A stretch of 37,296 nt of DNA. It comes from Oligoflexia bacterium (GTDB lineage: Bacteria; Bdellovibrionota; Bacteriovoracia; Bacteriovoracales; Bacteriovoracaceae). The position numbers and the translations under genes were made by a program. This document shows positions 10,107 through 19,211 of this stretch, one piece after another. The DNA lies in NCBI GenBank assembly GCA_015231325.1, contig JADGBS010000002.1, positions 15,477 through 52,772 on the forward strand. The letters are read 5' to 3'. Numbering within the stretch: the first letter of the stretch is position 1; each line of letters starts with the position of its first letter. A model generated the notes under the pieces. It saw nothing but the letters and a program-made list of their open reading frames with translations. It was not told the DNA's origin and ran no database searches.

Positions 10107-11246
10107 ATGATTAAGACCAAAAACTTCATCAATTTTAGAAAAACTGTGGTGATCCTTTTATGCATTATCGGGTTGATAAATCCCATCGGTTATAACGTGA
10201 TTGCAAATGATGCACCAAAAACCGTTGGCGAATTGTATGGAAAAGGTGCAGCTCTTGGTACTGGCGGTGGCGTTCTCCACGATTGGATCGTTGACGGAGG
10301 AGGATCAGAAGATCAAGTACGCACCGTTAGAAAATGGGTCGGTTACATAAATCAAATGATGCCAATAATAAAGATGATGCTGGAACTTTGGAAATCTAAA
10401 CTTGATATAACCGATTGTCTAGGTAGTCCAAATAAGGGGGCAATGCTATGGGTTAGTTTAGTCGGTTTAGAAATGAAAGCAGCTTTAATAATCAGAATAA
10501 CAAGTCTCATTGCTGATCTAACCTGCAATCTTTGCGTCTATAGAGGGTTGAACAAAGACCTAACTGGAACATGTAATTCATTAGAAGAGAACCACTTCAC
10601 CACAGATCCTTCGTGTGTTGCCTGCAAAATTGTCACCCTCTCAGATACAATATTCGATTCCCTCGAAAATAATAAAGAGAATAAAGGTCCCATTTTTACT
10701 GGAATACATTTTTTAACAACAAGTAGTAATAAAACAGACCGTCCAGCGCTAAAACAAGGAACTGATGGTGGAATAACATTTGCACTGCCCTCAGGTACCC
10801 CTTCCGATAAAGATTTCAAATCTACAGGTATCGTAGATGCTAACGAAAAAGACAAGTTCAAATTTGATGATGCACGAAGATGCTTGACCAAGGAGCAATC
10901 AGACATATTACAAAGACACAAAGTTGATATGTCAAACACACTATCCACACTCAGATATTTGGCGTATATGCAGACAATGAATAATGTGGCCAAAACCGTT
11001 GCAAATATAGATATAATTGCCGACAGTGCCGACTTTATTGTCTCATCTTTGTCATCATTAATCGCACTGGCCGACTTAGTAAGCGGAGGTGCATTAGTGG
11101 TCGAAGATTGTGCCGCAGGTGCGGCAAAAGAAGCTGCAGTTAAAACTGCGATCACCGGGTCGATGGGTGCCGGCTACACAATCATTGGAATCGCTTTTGC
11201 GGTATTAATAGCATCAATAATTCCAAGCATAGTGAGTGGTAAATAA
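10107..11246 (+). CDS. Exported/membrane-associated hypothetical protein, partner of the WW-domain protein
   Basis: This 379-aa protein is not recognised. It has a signal peptide or anchor (VVILLCIIGLINPIGYNVIA). Hydrophobic helices follow around 112-137 (MLWVSLVGLEMKAALIIRI), near 310-330 (FIVSSLSSLIALADLVSGGA), and at the very C-terminus (IIGIAFAVLIASIIPSIVSG). Cys residues cluster in TCNLCVY and CVACKIV, suggesting disulfides or metal binding in an oxidising compartment. It begins 37 bases after the WW-domain gene with no terminator between and is followed 16 bases later by the zinc-ribbon gene, so the three are probably one operon. The architecture (signal, Cys-rich centre, C-terminal membrane helices) parallels the C-terminal third of the upstream protein. 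That makes a joint membrane complex plausible. Confidence 0.7.
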   Translation: MIKTKNFINFRKTVVILLCIIGLINPIGYNVIANDAPKTVGELYGKGAALGTGGGVLHDWIVDGGGSEDQVRTVRKWVGYINQMMPIIKMMLELWKSKLDITDCLGSPNKGAMLWVSLVGLEMKAALIIRITSLIADLTCNLCVYRGLNKDLTGTCNSLEENHFTTDPSCVACKIVTLSDTIFDSLENNKENKGPIFTGIHFLTTSSNKTDRPALKQGTDGGITFALPSGTPSDKDFKSTGIVDANEKDKFKFDDARRCLTKEQSDILQRHKVDMSNTLSTLRYLAYMQTMNNVAKTVANIDIIADSADFIVSSLSSLIALADLVSGGALVVEDCAAGAAKEAAVKTAITGSMGAGYTIIGIAFAVLIASIIPSIVSGK

Positions 11247-11262
11247 TCGACAGGAGGGGAAC

Positions 11263-11925
11263 ATGGATTTTAAAAAAGCATCAAAAAATAATTTATTCGA
11301 TGACGACTTCGACCAGCAGCAAAAAAATTTTAATACATTAAAATTAGAATTAATTTCCGAATATGACCGCTCGATTAAATTATCCATTGAAATAGAGAAG
11401 GAGCTCTCGCTTCTTGAAAAAATTTGTAAAATCACAGAGTCATTACAAGAAAAGCTCACAACCCTATACAGTCAAAAATTTCCCAAAAAATGCAACTGTT
11501 GCGGACGGGTATATCCAGACAGAATGACTTTCTTGAAAGAGACACAAAAGGTCGCCAGCACCAAGGTAAACACCTATAAAAATAAAAAGGAAAACGAAAC
11601 TAGTAATAAAAATAGTAATGAGACTAGTAATGGCAATCATGCAAACAACAATATTCATGAATTTCGTAACTGTGTTTGTGGATCCGCCCTGCTCATCATG
11701 CTTCCTGATCGTCGCGATAGTAGTGTATTTGGACAAATTAGGCGTGAACTTTTTGATCTTTGTGTAGAAAAATTAAAAACAACCAGCGAAGAAAAAGAAA
11801 AAGACCTCAAAAGAGTAATGAGAATAATTTTCAGAAAAATTATTCATCGATCACGAAAATCGCTGGATCTAAAACCAATTTCGACCACTGAAATACGAAA
11901 TATTTTATTGTTGGGTAAACCATAA
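11263..11925 (+). CDS. Zinc-ribbon protein with coiled-coil N-terminus
   Basis: The start at 11263 is fixed by a strong CAGGAGGGG; an in-frame ATG at 11236 overlaps the previous gene and lacks a ribosome site. The 220-aa protein has a predicted coiled coil (about 24-72). A split Cys motif CNCCGRVYP (C77, C79, C80) pairs with NCVCGSAL (C137, C139) as a zinc-ribbon-like site. The segment between them is an Asn/Ser/Thr-rich low-complexity insert (ETSNKNSNETSNGN). The C-terminal half is basic (RRDSS, GQIRRELFD, RKIIHRSRK). There is no signal peptide, so it is cytoplasmic, unlike its two exported neighbours; a regulatory or assembly role is possible. I recall similar short Cys/Arg proteins in Bdellovibrio relatives but cannot assign a function. 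Confidence 0.72.
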   Translation: MDFKKASKNNLFDDDFDQQQKNFNTLKLELISEYDRSIKLSIEIEKELSLLEKICKITESLQEKLTTLYSQKFPKKCNCCGRVYPDRMTFLKETQKVASTKVNTYKNKKENETSNKNSNETSNGNHANNNIHEFRNCVCGSALLIMLPDRRDSSVFGQIRRELFDLCVEKLKTTSEEKEKDLKRVMRIIFRKIIHRSRKSLDLKPISTTEIRNILLLGKP

Positions 11926-11962
11926 CAAGCGAAAACAAACGATAGTGTTTAAACAAATCTTT

Positions 11963-11971
11963 TGCTATACT
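11963..11971 (+). promoter_or_regulatory. Extended -10 promoter candidate
   Basis: TGCTATACT is an extended -10 (TGn-TATACT, hexamer at 11966-11971) located about 65 bases before the 12038 start codon. The expected -35 position holds only a weak match. It would drive 12038 and perhaps the downstream PEP-binding and gdhA genes. Confidence 0.45.
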
Positions 11972-12037
11972 CTCGCTAAGCTAGCATATCTTTTTTTAAT
12001 CTAAAAATGAAATAATATAAAGGGGTGATGAGGAACG

Positions 12038-12862
12038 ATGAAAGGGACTGTAGTTAAAGATAATTTAGAATACATCATTGAGACAAATAATGAAAATTGG
12101 TTGCAGGGAGACAAAGTTGCGGGGCACTTCTATATAAAAAAATCGTCCAAAGACAGTAACAGTAATGGTAATAGTAATCCGAACTTACTGATTCATCTGG
12201 CATATGGGGAATTCAAAAAAATACATGAAAAAAGGTTTGATGCTTGGAAAATACTAGAAACCCATCAAATCAATCAAGATGAGTCTCAAGATGTATCCCT
12301 AAAAGTGCAGTGGGAATTTTCGCTCCCGTTTGATGCTCCCATCACTGATAAAAACGGAAGTCTGTATCTTCTATATGGAAAATATGACAAAAGAAGGGGT
12401 AGTGAGAGTAGTGAGAACGGAGTGGAGCATTGGAGCGACTGGGGAATTCTGCAACTGAACGTCGATAACCATCCCTATTTAAATTATTTTACCGAAACTT
12501 TAGATAGATTTTTGCGCTTTAAAATCAAGCAAAAAAAATTTGCCAAGGGATGGGTAGAGTTCAAATTTCTGCCTCCTAGTTCCCGAGAATGGTCTAACGT
12601 TGATAGTTTATTCTGTTACTTGCGAATGCAGACTGAACAGAATAAGCAGACTGATTTACAAATGGAAATAAGATATCTTTTCAACACTAAAGGACTAGAA
12701 TTAAATCAAGGACAAGTGGCCATTCAGAAAAACAAAAAGGAGTTTGCACAAACACTTACACGGGAACGCTATGAACTTTATGGAATCGCTAATCATCAAG
12801 GGATCCAGGAGGCATTCAAAGAGATTTCCCAACAGGTGTTATCAAAGTTATACCAGAAATAA
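12038..12862 (+). CDS. Conserved-looking hypothetical, possibly arrestin-like (Spo0M type)
   Basis: The 274-aa protein has no signal peptide. It starts at an ATG after a purine-rich ribosome site (AAGGGGTGATGAGGAACG). It is rich in beta-strand-like alternation. The N-terminal NWLQGDKVAGHFYI and the later VQWEFSLPFDAP recall arrestin-fold proteins of the Spo0M type (W-x-x-GD-x-x-G near the N-terminus). This assignment is weak. An Asn/Ser-repeat insert (DSNSNGNSNPN, about 39-49) sits in what looks like a loop. It precedes the receiver/PEP-binding gene by 83 bases, without a clear terminator. Confidence 0.55.
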   Translation: MKGTVVKDNLEYIIETNNENWLQGDKVAGHFYIKKSSKDSNSNGNSNPNLLIHLAYGEFKKIHEKRFDAWKILETHQINQDESQDVSLKVQWEFSLPFDAPITDKNGSLYLLYGKYDKRRGSESSENGVEHWSDWGILQLNVDNHPYLNYFTETLDRFLRFKIKQKKFAKGWVEFKFLPPSSREWSNVDSLFCYLRMQTEQNKQTDLQMEIRYLFNTKGLELNQGQVAIQKNKKEFAQTLTRERYELYGIANHQGIQEAFKEISQQVLSKLYQK

Positions 12863-12884
12863 CAAAAAATAACGAAAAATGACG

Positions 12885-12945
12885 ATGAAAAAAAAAAATA
12901 AAAAAACCTGTTGCCCCCAAATCTGTCCATAGCTCCGCGCTTAAA
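12885..12945 (+). other. Probable out-of-frame true start of the PEP-binding gene at an A11 tract
   Basis: ATG at 12885 is followed directly by eleven A's (12888-12898), then T and seven more A's. Removing one A joins this ATG to the downstream frame and adds about 20 residues (KKPVAPKSVHSSALK just before the GTG at 12946). As written, the ATG frame ends at a TAG after 15 codons. Either a sequencing indel, slippage at the A tract, or genuine initiation at the GTG explains this. Confidence 0.5.
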
Positions 12946-15900
12946 GTGGGACAATCGCTTTTAAATGACCTGATGTCATATCGCATTCATGACATTCTCT
13001 TAGTGGCCAGCGAATATGACGCTTTTATTTTTGAAAAAGACGGGCAATTGGTAGAAAAAATTTATCAAGATTATTATGCACTAGGACTACATTTCATCCC
13101 CTTAGTCACGCGCGCCTCCAATTTGGTAGAGGCAATGGCCATTCTTAAACACAAGCGCATTGATCTAGTAATCACAATGATGGACCTACCAGATACAGAT
13201 GCGATAAAACTGGCCAGCGTTATAAAAAAGGCCTTCCCACAACTTCCGGTAGTGTTGCTAATTAACGACCATTCATTTCTGACCAGTGCTTTCGCTAATC
13301 AACAAAAAAGAAGCACCTACTCTTTATTTAAATCAATTTTTGATGGGACTTTTTTTTGGACAGGTGATTCTGAATTATTTTTTGCCATCGTAAAATATAT
13401 CGAAGACACTAGAAATATTGATGTAGATATCGGCATTACTGGTTTAATCGAAGTAATTCTCATTATCGAAGATTCTGTCGACTATTACTCCAAGTTTCTC
13501 CCTACCATTTACAAAGAAGTGATGAAGCAAACACAACTAGCGGTAGAGGAAGGCACTACCCAAATTCAAAAAATAAGAAGAACGAAAACTAGACCCAAAA
13601 TACTCTTGGCCAATACCTACGAAGAGGCCATTAAAATTTTTAAAAAATATCACAAAAATATTTTAGGCATAATTTCGGATATAAATTTTCCTAAAAATGG
13701 TGTTGAGGATCCAGAGGCCGGTCTACATTTTGCAAATTTTTTAAAAGACCACACCAACCACATTCCCCTACTTTTCATGTCAGAAGAAGAGACCAATAAA
13801 ACGAAAGCTAATGCGGTTGATCGCGATTTCATCAATAAGAAATCTCACCTTTTTAAAATTAATTTAACGAAATTTATCCGTCAACACATGGGTTTTGGGG
13901 ATTTTATCTTTAAATTACCGGCGGCAGAAAAAGAAGTCGGCAAGGCCGCTAATTTGCGACAACTACAACATGCACTGGAAGAGGTTCCTATTGAATCGGT
14001 GATTTATCATGCCAAGCACAATCATATTTCTGCATGGTTATCTGCGCATGGAGAGCTTTCACTGGCCAATAAACTTAGACCTATTAAAATCGATAAATTC
14101 CCCAATGAAGATTCACTAAGAACTTTTTTGGTACAGGCAATCAGCAATTACCGGAAATTAGAACAGCATGGAGCGGTGGTTAAATTTCAATTTGATAACT
14201 GGGATTCGACCTTCATCCAGATCGGCAATGGGGCGCTCGGCGGAAAGGCCAGAGGAATCGCCTTTGCCAACTATTTATTAGCAACTAGGGATATCTGTAC
14301 CAAATACAGCGACATCAATATCGGAATTCCACATACAGTAGTAATTACTACCGATTTTTTTGATCAGTTAATCGAGGCAAACAATCTTTACGAATGCATG
14401 ATTATCGATGACGACCAAACGGTTATCGCTGCTTTTCTAAACGCAACTATTCCTACTGAACTAAAAGTCAAGCTCGTTAATTTTCTCAAATATCATGATT
14501 TCCCTTTGGCAATACGTTCATCCGGTCTCCTGGAAGATTCGCACTTCCTTCCTTTTGCAGGAATATATTCCACCTACATGATCCCCAATAATTCCCCTGA
14601 ATTGAACGTTCGTTATCAACAATTGGAAACGGCCATTAAATTAGTGTATGCTTCGGTATTCCTAAAACGAAGCAAAAGTTATATCGCGCTCACTCCTTAC
14701 AAATTAGAACATGAAAAAATGGCGGTGATCATCCAGAATATTGTTGGAAAACCATATGGTAGTGGATTTTTTTATCCTAATATCTCCGGGGTAGTTGAAT
14801 CCTACAATTTTTATCCCTTTTCCTACATGCGCGCTGATCAAGGAGTGGCCCGTATCGCGCTCGGTTTAGGGAAAACTATCATGGAAGGCGAGCGGTCTCT
14901 GCGATTTTCCCCTTCTCACCCAGATATACTTCCACAGCTTTCCACCGTTGAAGAGGCATTTAGTTCCACTCAAAAAAACTTTTGGTGTCTTAATTTAAAT
15001 ACAGAAAATTTTATTTACGAGAACGAAACACTTTCCAAACAACCACTTAGTGTGGCCCTTTCTCATGGGACGCTTCAACATTTAGCATGCACTTACGACC
15101 AAGAAGATCATCAATTAAAAAATGACATTAACTTACCTGGTCCTAAAATATTAACTTTCGAAAATATTCTAAAATATAATGTTATTCCCCTCTCACCGAT
15201 TTTGCATGATCTTTTGGCCATGTTTAAACAAGCAATTGGAAAAGACCTACAAATTGAATTTGCACTAAATTTATCACCGCTTAGTTTTCAGATCCTACAA
15301 GTTAGACCATTGGGAGTACGCAAAGAAACGGTAAAAATCAGCGACAATGACCTCAGTCGCGATAACTTAATTGTTTATAACAAAATGGCGTTAGGTAATG
15401 GCATATTTAATCAAAGATATTTGGTTATCGTAAAAAGAGATCAATTTAATTTTCAATATACCCAACAAATTGCGGAGGAGATCTCTGCGATGAACACTTA
15501 TCTCCAGGAAATAAAGGCAAGCTACACTTTAATTGGACCAGGTCGATGGGGTAGTTGTGACAACTATTTGGGAATTCCAGTGCAATGGAACCAAATCAGT
15601 AGGGTAAAATTAATCATTGAATTAGTTGAGGGTTTGTTTACCGGCGGCGGACCGGGACCGGGGGGGGGGACAAAAAAATACATCGATCCTTCGCAAGGAG
15701 GACATTTTTTTCATAATATTACTTCTCGCTCTATCGGCTATTTTACGCTAAAAGAAGGTGATGCCACAGATTTCATCAATTGGTCATTTTTGAATACACT
15801 TCCTGCAATTAGGGAAAGTGCGTACGTGAAATTGGTCGAGTACACAGATGAATTAACTGTTAAAATTGATGGTAAAAATCAGATTGGCATCATCACCCTA

Positions 15901-15948
15901 AATAATACCCCTGAAAACTGGAGTATACTCACAACAAGCGTAATCTGA
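12946..15948 (+). CDS. Receiver-like/PEP synthase-type ATP-grasp fusion (PEP/pyruvate-binding domain protein)
   Basis: The 1000-aa protein opens with two receiver-like domains. The first spans about 15-150 (ILLVASEYDAFIFEKDG, DLVITMMDLPDTDA). The second spans about 165-310 (VILIIEDSVDYYSKF, GIISDINFP), whose acidic pair and aspartate survive. The N-terminal nucleotide-binding part of PEP synthase/PPDK follows: GNGALGGKARGIAFANYLL, LAIRSSGLLEDSHFLPFAGIYSTY, then the conserved QILQVRPLG. The C-terminal region carries GPGRWGSCDNYLGIPVQW and YIDPSQGGHFFHN. The phosphohistidine swivelling and PEP-binding barrel domains of true PEP synthase are absent, so it may phosphorylate or sense something other than pyruvate. 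A Gly/Pro-rich insert with a G10 run interrupts the C-terminal motif near residue 900. The GTG start at 12946 has no ribosome site (see the A11 entry). gdhA follows after 26 bases. Confidence 0.85.
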   Translation: MGQSLLNDLMSYRIHDILLVASEYDAFIFEKDGQLVEKIYQDYYALGLHFIPLVTRASNLVEAMAILKHKRIDLVITMMDLPDTDAIKLASVIKKAFPQLPVVLLINDHSFLTSAFANQQKRSTYSLFKSIFDGTFFWTGDSELFFAIVKYIEDTRNIDVDIGITGLIEVILIIEDSVDYYSKFLPTIYKEVMKQTQLAVEEGTTQIQKIRRTKTRPKILLANTYEEAIKIFKKYHKNILGIISDINFPKNGVEDPEAGLHFANFLKDHTNHIPLLFMSEEETNKTKANAVDRDFINKKSHLFKINLTKFIRQHMGFGDFIFKLPAAEKEVGKAANLRQLQHALEEVPIESVIYHAKHNHISAWLSAHGELSLANKLRPIKIDKFPNEDSLRTFLVQAISNYRKLEQHGAVVKFQFDNWDSTFIQIGNGALGGKARGIAFANYLLATRDICTKYSDINIGIPHTVVITTDFFDQLIEANNLYECMIIDDDQTVIAAFLNATIPTELKVKLVNFLKYHDFPLAIRSSGLLEDSHFLPFAGIYSTYMIPNNSPELNVRYQQLETAIKLVYASVFLKRSKSYIALTPYKLEHEKMAVIIQNIVGKPYGSGFFYPNISGVVESYNFYPFSYMRADQGVARIALGLGKTIMEGERSLRFSPSHPDILPQLSTVEEAFSSTQKNFWCLNLNTENFIYENETLSKQPLSVALSHGTLQHLACTYDQEDHQLKNDINLPGPKILTFENILKYNVIPLSPILHDLLAMFKQAIGKDLQIEFALNLSPLSFQILQVRPLGVRKETVKISDNDLSRDNLIVYNKMALGNGIFNQRYLVIVKRDQFNFQYTQQIAEEISAMNTYLQEIKASYTLIGPGRWGSCDNYLGIPVQWNQISRVKLIIELVEGLFTGGGPGPGGGTKKYIDPSQGGHFFHNITSRSIGYFTLKEGDATDFINWSFLNTLPAIRESAYVKLVEYTDELTVKIDGKNQIGIITLNNTPENWSILTTSVI
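15660..15669 (+). repeat. G10 homopolymer within the PEP-binding gene
   Basis: Ten consecutive G's encode part of a TGGGPGPGGGTKK insert between the GPGRWGS and DPSQG motifs, where relatives have a short direct link. Any single-base slip would remove the last ~95 residues. Confidence 0.9.
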
Positions 15949-15974
15949 TCAATTTTTCACAAAGGAGAAAAGAT

Positions 15975-17345
15975 ATGGGCACTAAAAATCAACAGACACA
16001 ACTGCATCCTTACGCACAAAAAGTACTAGAAGAACTAAAGCAGCGTTATCCTTGGGAGCAAGAATTTTTGCAAGCAGTCGGCGAAGTCCTGGAATCAATT
16101 GATGGACTACTCAAGCAAGAAGTTCGTTATCAAAAAGAGCGCATATTAGAGAGAATTGTTGAACCAGAACGGATAATAACTTTCAAAGTCCCCTGGCGTG
16201 ATTCTCAGGGTAACATTCAAGTCAATCGCGCTTATCGAGTTGAATTCAACAGTGCTATTGGGCCATATAAAGGCGGTTTGCGTTTTCATTCCTCAGTGAC
16301 CCTTAGTTCGTTAAAATTTCTAGGTTTTGAACAAATTTTTAAAAATAGCCTTACTGGATTACCGATGGGTGGTGGGAAAGGTGGAAGTGATTTCGATCTC
16401 AAAGGTAAGAACGAAATCGATGTAATGAATTTTTGTCAAAGTTTTATGACAGAACTACAACGTCATATCGGACCTGATACCGACGTCCCTGCTGGCGACA
16501 TTGGAGTGGGAACTAGAGAAATTGGTTATTTATTTGGCCAGTACAAACGCATCCGCAACACCTTTGACGGCGTTCTAACTGGTAAGGGGTTAAATTGGGG
16601 CGGCAGTTTAGTTCGCCCAGAAGCAACAGGTCATGGTTGTGTTTATTTTGTAGAAGAAATGCTAAAAACAAGAAAGCAAGAAGTCGCCGGTAAGATTTGT
16701 GCAGTTTCCGGTTTTGGCAACGTTTCTTGGGGCGTAGTGAAAAAAATTAACGACCTAGGAGGAAAAGTTGTAACTCTTTCTGGGCCGGATGGATTTATAT
16801 ACGACAAAGATGGCGTAAAAGGTGAAAAGATCGATTACATGTTAGAAATGCGCGCTAGTGGACGAGATCGTGTCGAAGATTATGCAAGAAATTTTTCCGT
16901 GCCATTTTATCCTGGAAAACGTCCTTGGGGCGTAAAATGTGACATCGCTTTTCCTTGCGCAATCCAAAATGAGCTTAACGAAGAAAACGCCAAGGAACTA
17001 TTGAATAACGGTTGTTTCTGTATTGCAGAAGGCGCAAACATGCCGGTGAACTTAGAAGCAGCAAAACTGCTTCTGGAGAAAAAGATTCTCTACTCCCCAG
17101 GCAAGGCCTCAAACGCGGGCGGAGTCGCTTGTTCCGGATTAGAGATGAGTCAGAACAGCATGCGCTTAAAGTGGACCCGAGAAGAAGTCGATCTTCGTCT
17201 AAAACAAATTATGAAAAATATTCATGATGACTGTGTTCGAACAGCAGAACAATATGGTCTTCCGGGAAATTATGTCTGTGGTGCCAATATGGCCGGTTTC
17301 AAAAAAGTTGCTGACACTATGATCGAATTAGGATTGATCGCTTAA
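15975..17345 (+). CDS. gdhA: NADP-type glutamate dehydrogenase
   Basis: This enzyme interconverts 2-oxoglutarate plus ammonium and L-glutamate in the cytoplasm; this hexameric small-subunit class is usually biosynthetic and NADPH-linked. At 456 aa it has the usual length (about 447-455). The substrate motifs are intact: GPYKGGLRFH with K99, MGGGKGGSDFD with the catalytic lysine K135, and PAGDIGVG with D175. The nucleotide-binding loop SGFGNVSWG lies at 245-253, and the EGANMPV and SNAGGVACSGLEMSQN segments follow. The start is set by AAAGGAGAAAAG. It lies 26 bases after the receiver/PEP-binding gene, suggesting co-transcription and a link between carbon status and nitrogen assimilation. Confidence 0.97.
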   Translation: MGTKNQQTQLHPYAQKVLEELKQRYPWEQEFLQAVGEVLESIDGLLKQEVRYQKERILERIVEPERIITFKVPWRDSQGNIQVNRAYRVEFNSAIGPYKGGLRFHSSVTLSSLKFLGFEQIFKNSLTGLPMGGGKGGSDFDLKGKNEIDVMNFCQSFMTELQRHIGPDTDVPAGDIGVGTREIGYLFGQYKRIRNTFDGVLTGKGLNWGGSLVRPEATGHGCVYFVEEMLKTRKQEVAGKICAVSGFGNVSWGVVKKINDLGGKVVTLSGPDGFIYDKDGVKGEKIDYMLEMRASGRDRVEDYARNFSVPFYPGKRPWGVKCDIAFPCAIQNELNEENAKELLNNGCFCIAEGANMPVNLEAAKLLLEKKILYSPGKASNAGGVACSGLEMSQNSMRLKWTREEVDLRLKQIMKNIHDDCVRTAEQYGLPGNYVCGANMAGFKKVADTMIELGLIA

Positions 17346-17522
17346 TTCAGCACCTCTCAATTCACTGCATCTTAACCTTATTTACAATCTAATATAATCT
17401 GACATTAATCATCATTTACTTCCCTAAAAATTTTTTAGCGTGTATATCTCTTAGTTAAGTCTGTACTAACATCATTTTTTTCAGACACTTTATATTAGAC
17501 ACTTTAATAAAGGAGACTATCA

Positions 17523-19211
17523 ATGCTGAATGCTAAAACAAAAAAACCATTTTCTGTGTTTACTGTAATTTTTACATTGATGTTGTTACTGCTCGCAGCG
17601 GTGCCCGCAAATTCATCTCCACCGTCTTTGAGCTCAACCTCACCACGGGCGCGAATTGCGCCAGCGACTCCTCCTGTTTCCCAAATTACTCTCAAGGTAC
17701 TAATGCACGGGAACCCTTTAAGTGGGGAGACATTTTTAGCTTCAGTCAAAAATCTAAAAATCTCTGACTCTAAAAAAATACTCGTCCGTAATGATGGCCA
17801 TTTTTCATTGACACCAGCATTTTTAATCGATAAAGATCAACGGGGAGACAGCGCACTTAAACCAATTATTGATTTCCCTACAAGTTTCGTCTGTACTGAC
17901 AACAGAATCGTTGTACCAAACAGCACTCAAGATGCCGTTTTAGATTACCCACTAGATGACATCCGCTTGGCCGCCACCAATCTTGCTTACTGGTTAGGAA
18001 TAACTGTTGATAAAGTCGTTGCAACTGGTTACCTGCAAAACAAAAAAATGGATGTTAATGTTTTTACTCACTGTGCAGAAATGGACAACGCCTACTATTC
18101 CCCAAATGAAAATATTATCTGCTTAGGGCATCTATTTAAAAAAATAGGATCCACTTTTCTAAATGCCGCACCATCTAGTGCCCTAGACGCAGACGTTGCA
18201 GTACATGAATTTGGCCATGCAATTTTTCATCACCTAAGTACATTCACTCGGGGTACCTACTTTAGCTTTGGGAACGATTCATTAAGTGCCGTTAATGAGG
18301 GACAAGCAGACTTTTTCACATACAACGTATTAGACAGCACCAAGCTTGCCCCTTGGTTCACATTGGTATTGCAGACCTATTTCCAAAAATTCGAACCTAA
18401 TAAATATGAGAAGGTAAAGGACAAAGATTGCCTACGGGAATTGGATAATGATTACAATCTAGTTACCGATTATTTTGGTGAGGCCCACAAAGATGGACAG
18501 ATTTTTGGCAGTCTTCTCTATGATTTGTCTCAAAAGTTGGGTAAAGATAGAACAACAAAGTTATGGGTACAAACTATTAGTAACATAAAGGAGAGTGACA
18601 GTTACGGTGATTATGTCAGAAAGTTGTTACGCGCCAATAATCTGCTTTTTGATGGAAAAGATAAACAATTGATCGAGAATATTCTACGAGGTCGCGGGTT
18701 TATCAGTGACAACCCGATAAAAGACGCTCGTATCAAAATAACAAAAAAAATAATCGATCAACCCTTATTCATGAACGTAGTTTTGAACACTTTGGGAGTC
18801 GGTAATCCCTTGAGAAAAATAATTATGGACAATCTCAACGGAGATAGCATCCTAGATCCAGGAGAATGCGTTTCGATCGAATTCAAATTCAATAATCTAG
18901 GTGACAATGCCCATGATGGGGTTGAGGTTTTTATTCCCACCAATAAGTTACCTCCTGGCATATCCATAAAGGGCCAAACCCGCTTTTATCTGGGAAGCAT
19001 TCCGGCAGCTGGATCTGCCCCTAGTGATCGTAATATTGACTTAAAAAAATTAGGAAGAGCATGGACTTTAGTCTGTGCTGACAGCAACTACCAGGGTAAT
19101 ATTGCAGGCATGGCAGACACGGTAAACAATGCAAACAATGTAAATAATACTCTGGAACTATTTTTAAAAAGTACCGGAGAGGGAATCAAAAAGTTAAATG
19201 TGCAGCTATAA
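17523..19211 (+). CDS. Secreted zinc metallopeptidase (gluzincin, thermolysin-like)
   Basis: The start follows AAAGGAG. The first ~32 residues form a signal peptide (FTLMLLLLAAVPANS). The zinc motif VHEFGHAIFHH gives H228, E229 and H232. The glutamate of AVNEGQADFF (E259) is the probable third ligand, as in the gluzincin clan. An N-terminal pro-like region (about 35-200) lacks recognised motifs. The C-terminal ~170 residues after the catalytic domain look like a beta-rich accessory domain (DPGECVSIEFKFNNLGDNAHDGVEVFI). The protein ends with an Asn-rich stretch (NNANNVNN). It overlaps the next gene by 14 bases, so the two are probably translated together. Extracellular protein digestion is the likely role; the exact MEROPS family is uncertain. 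Confidence 0.83.
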   Translation: MLNAKTKKPFSVFTVIFTLMLLLLAAVPANSSPPSLSSTSPRARIAPATPPVSQITLKVLMHGNPLSGETFLASVKNLKISDSKKILVRNDGHFSLTPAFLIDKDQRGDSALKPIIDFPTSFVCTDNRIVVPNSTQDAVLDYPLDDIRLAATNLAYWLGITVDKVVATGYLQNKKMDVNVFTHCAEMDNAYYSPNENIICLGHLFKKIGSTFLNAAPSSALDADVAVHEFGHAIFHHLSTFTRGTYFSFGNDSLSAVNEGQADFFTYNVLDSTKLAPWFTLVLQTYFQKFEPNKYEKVKDKDCLRELDNDYNLVTDYFGEAHKDGQIFGSLLYDLSQKLGKDRTTKLWVQTISNIKESDSYGDYVRKLLRANNLLFDGKDKQLIENILRGRGFISDNPIKDARIKITKKIIDQPLFMNVVLNTLGVGNPLRKIIMDNLNGDSILDPGECVSIEFKFNNLGDNAHDGVEVFIPTNKLPPGISIKGQTRFYLGSIPAAGSAPSDRNIDLKKLGRAWTLVCADSNYQGNIAGMADTVNNANNVNNTLELFLKSTGEGIKKLNVQL

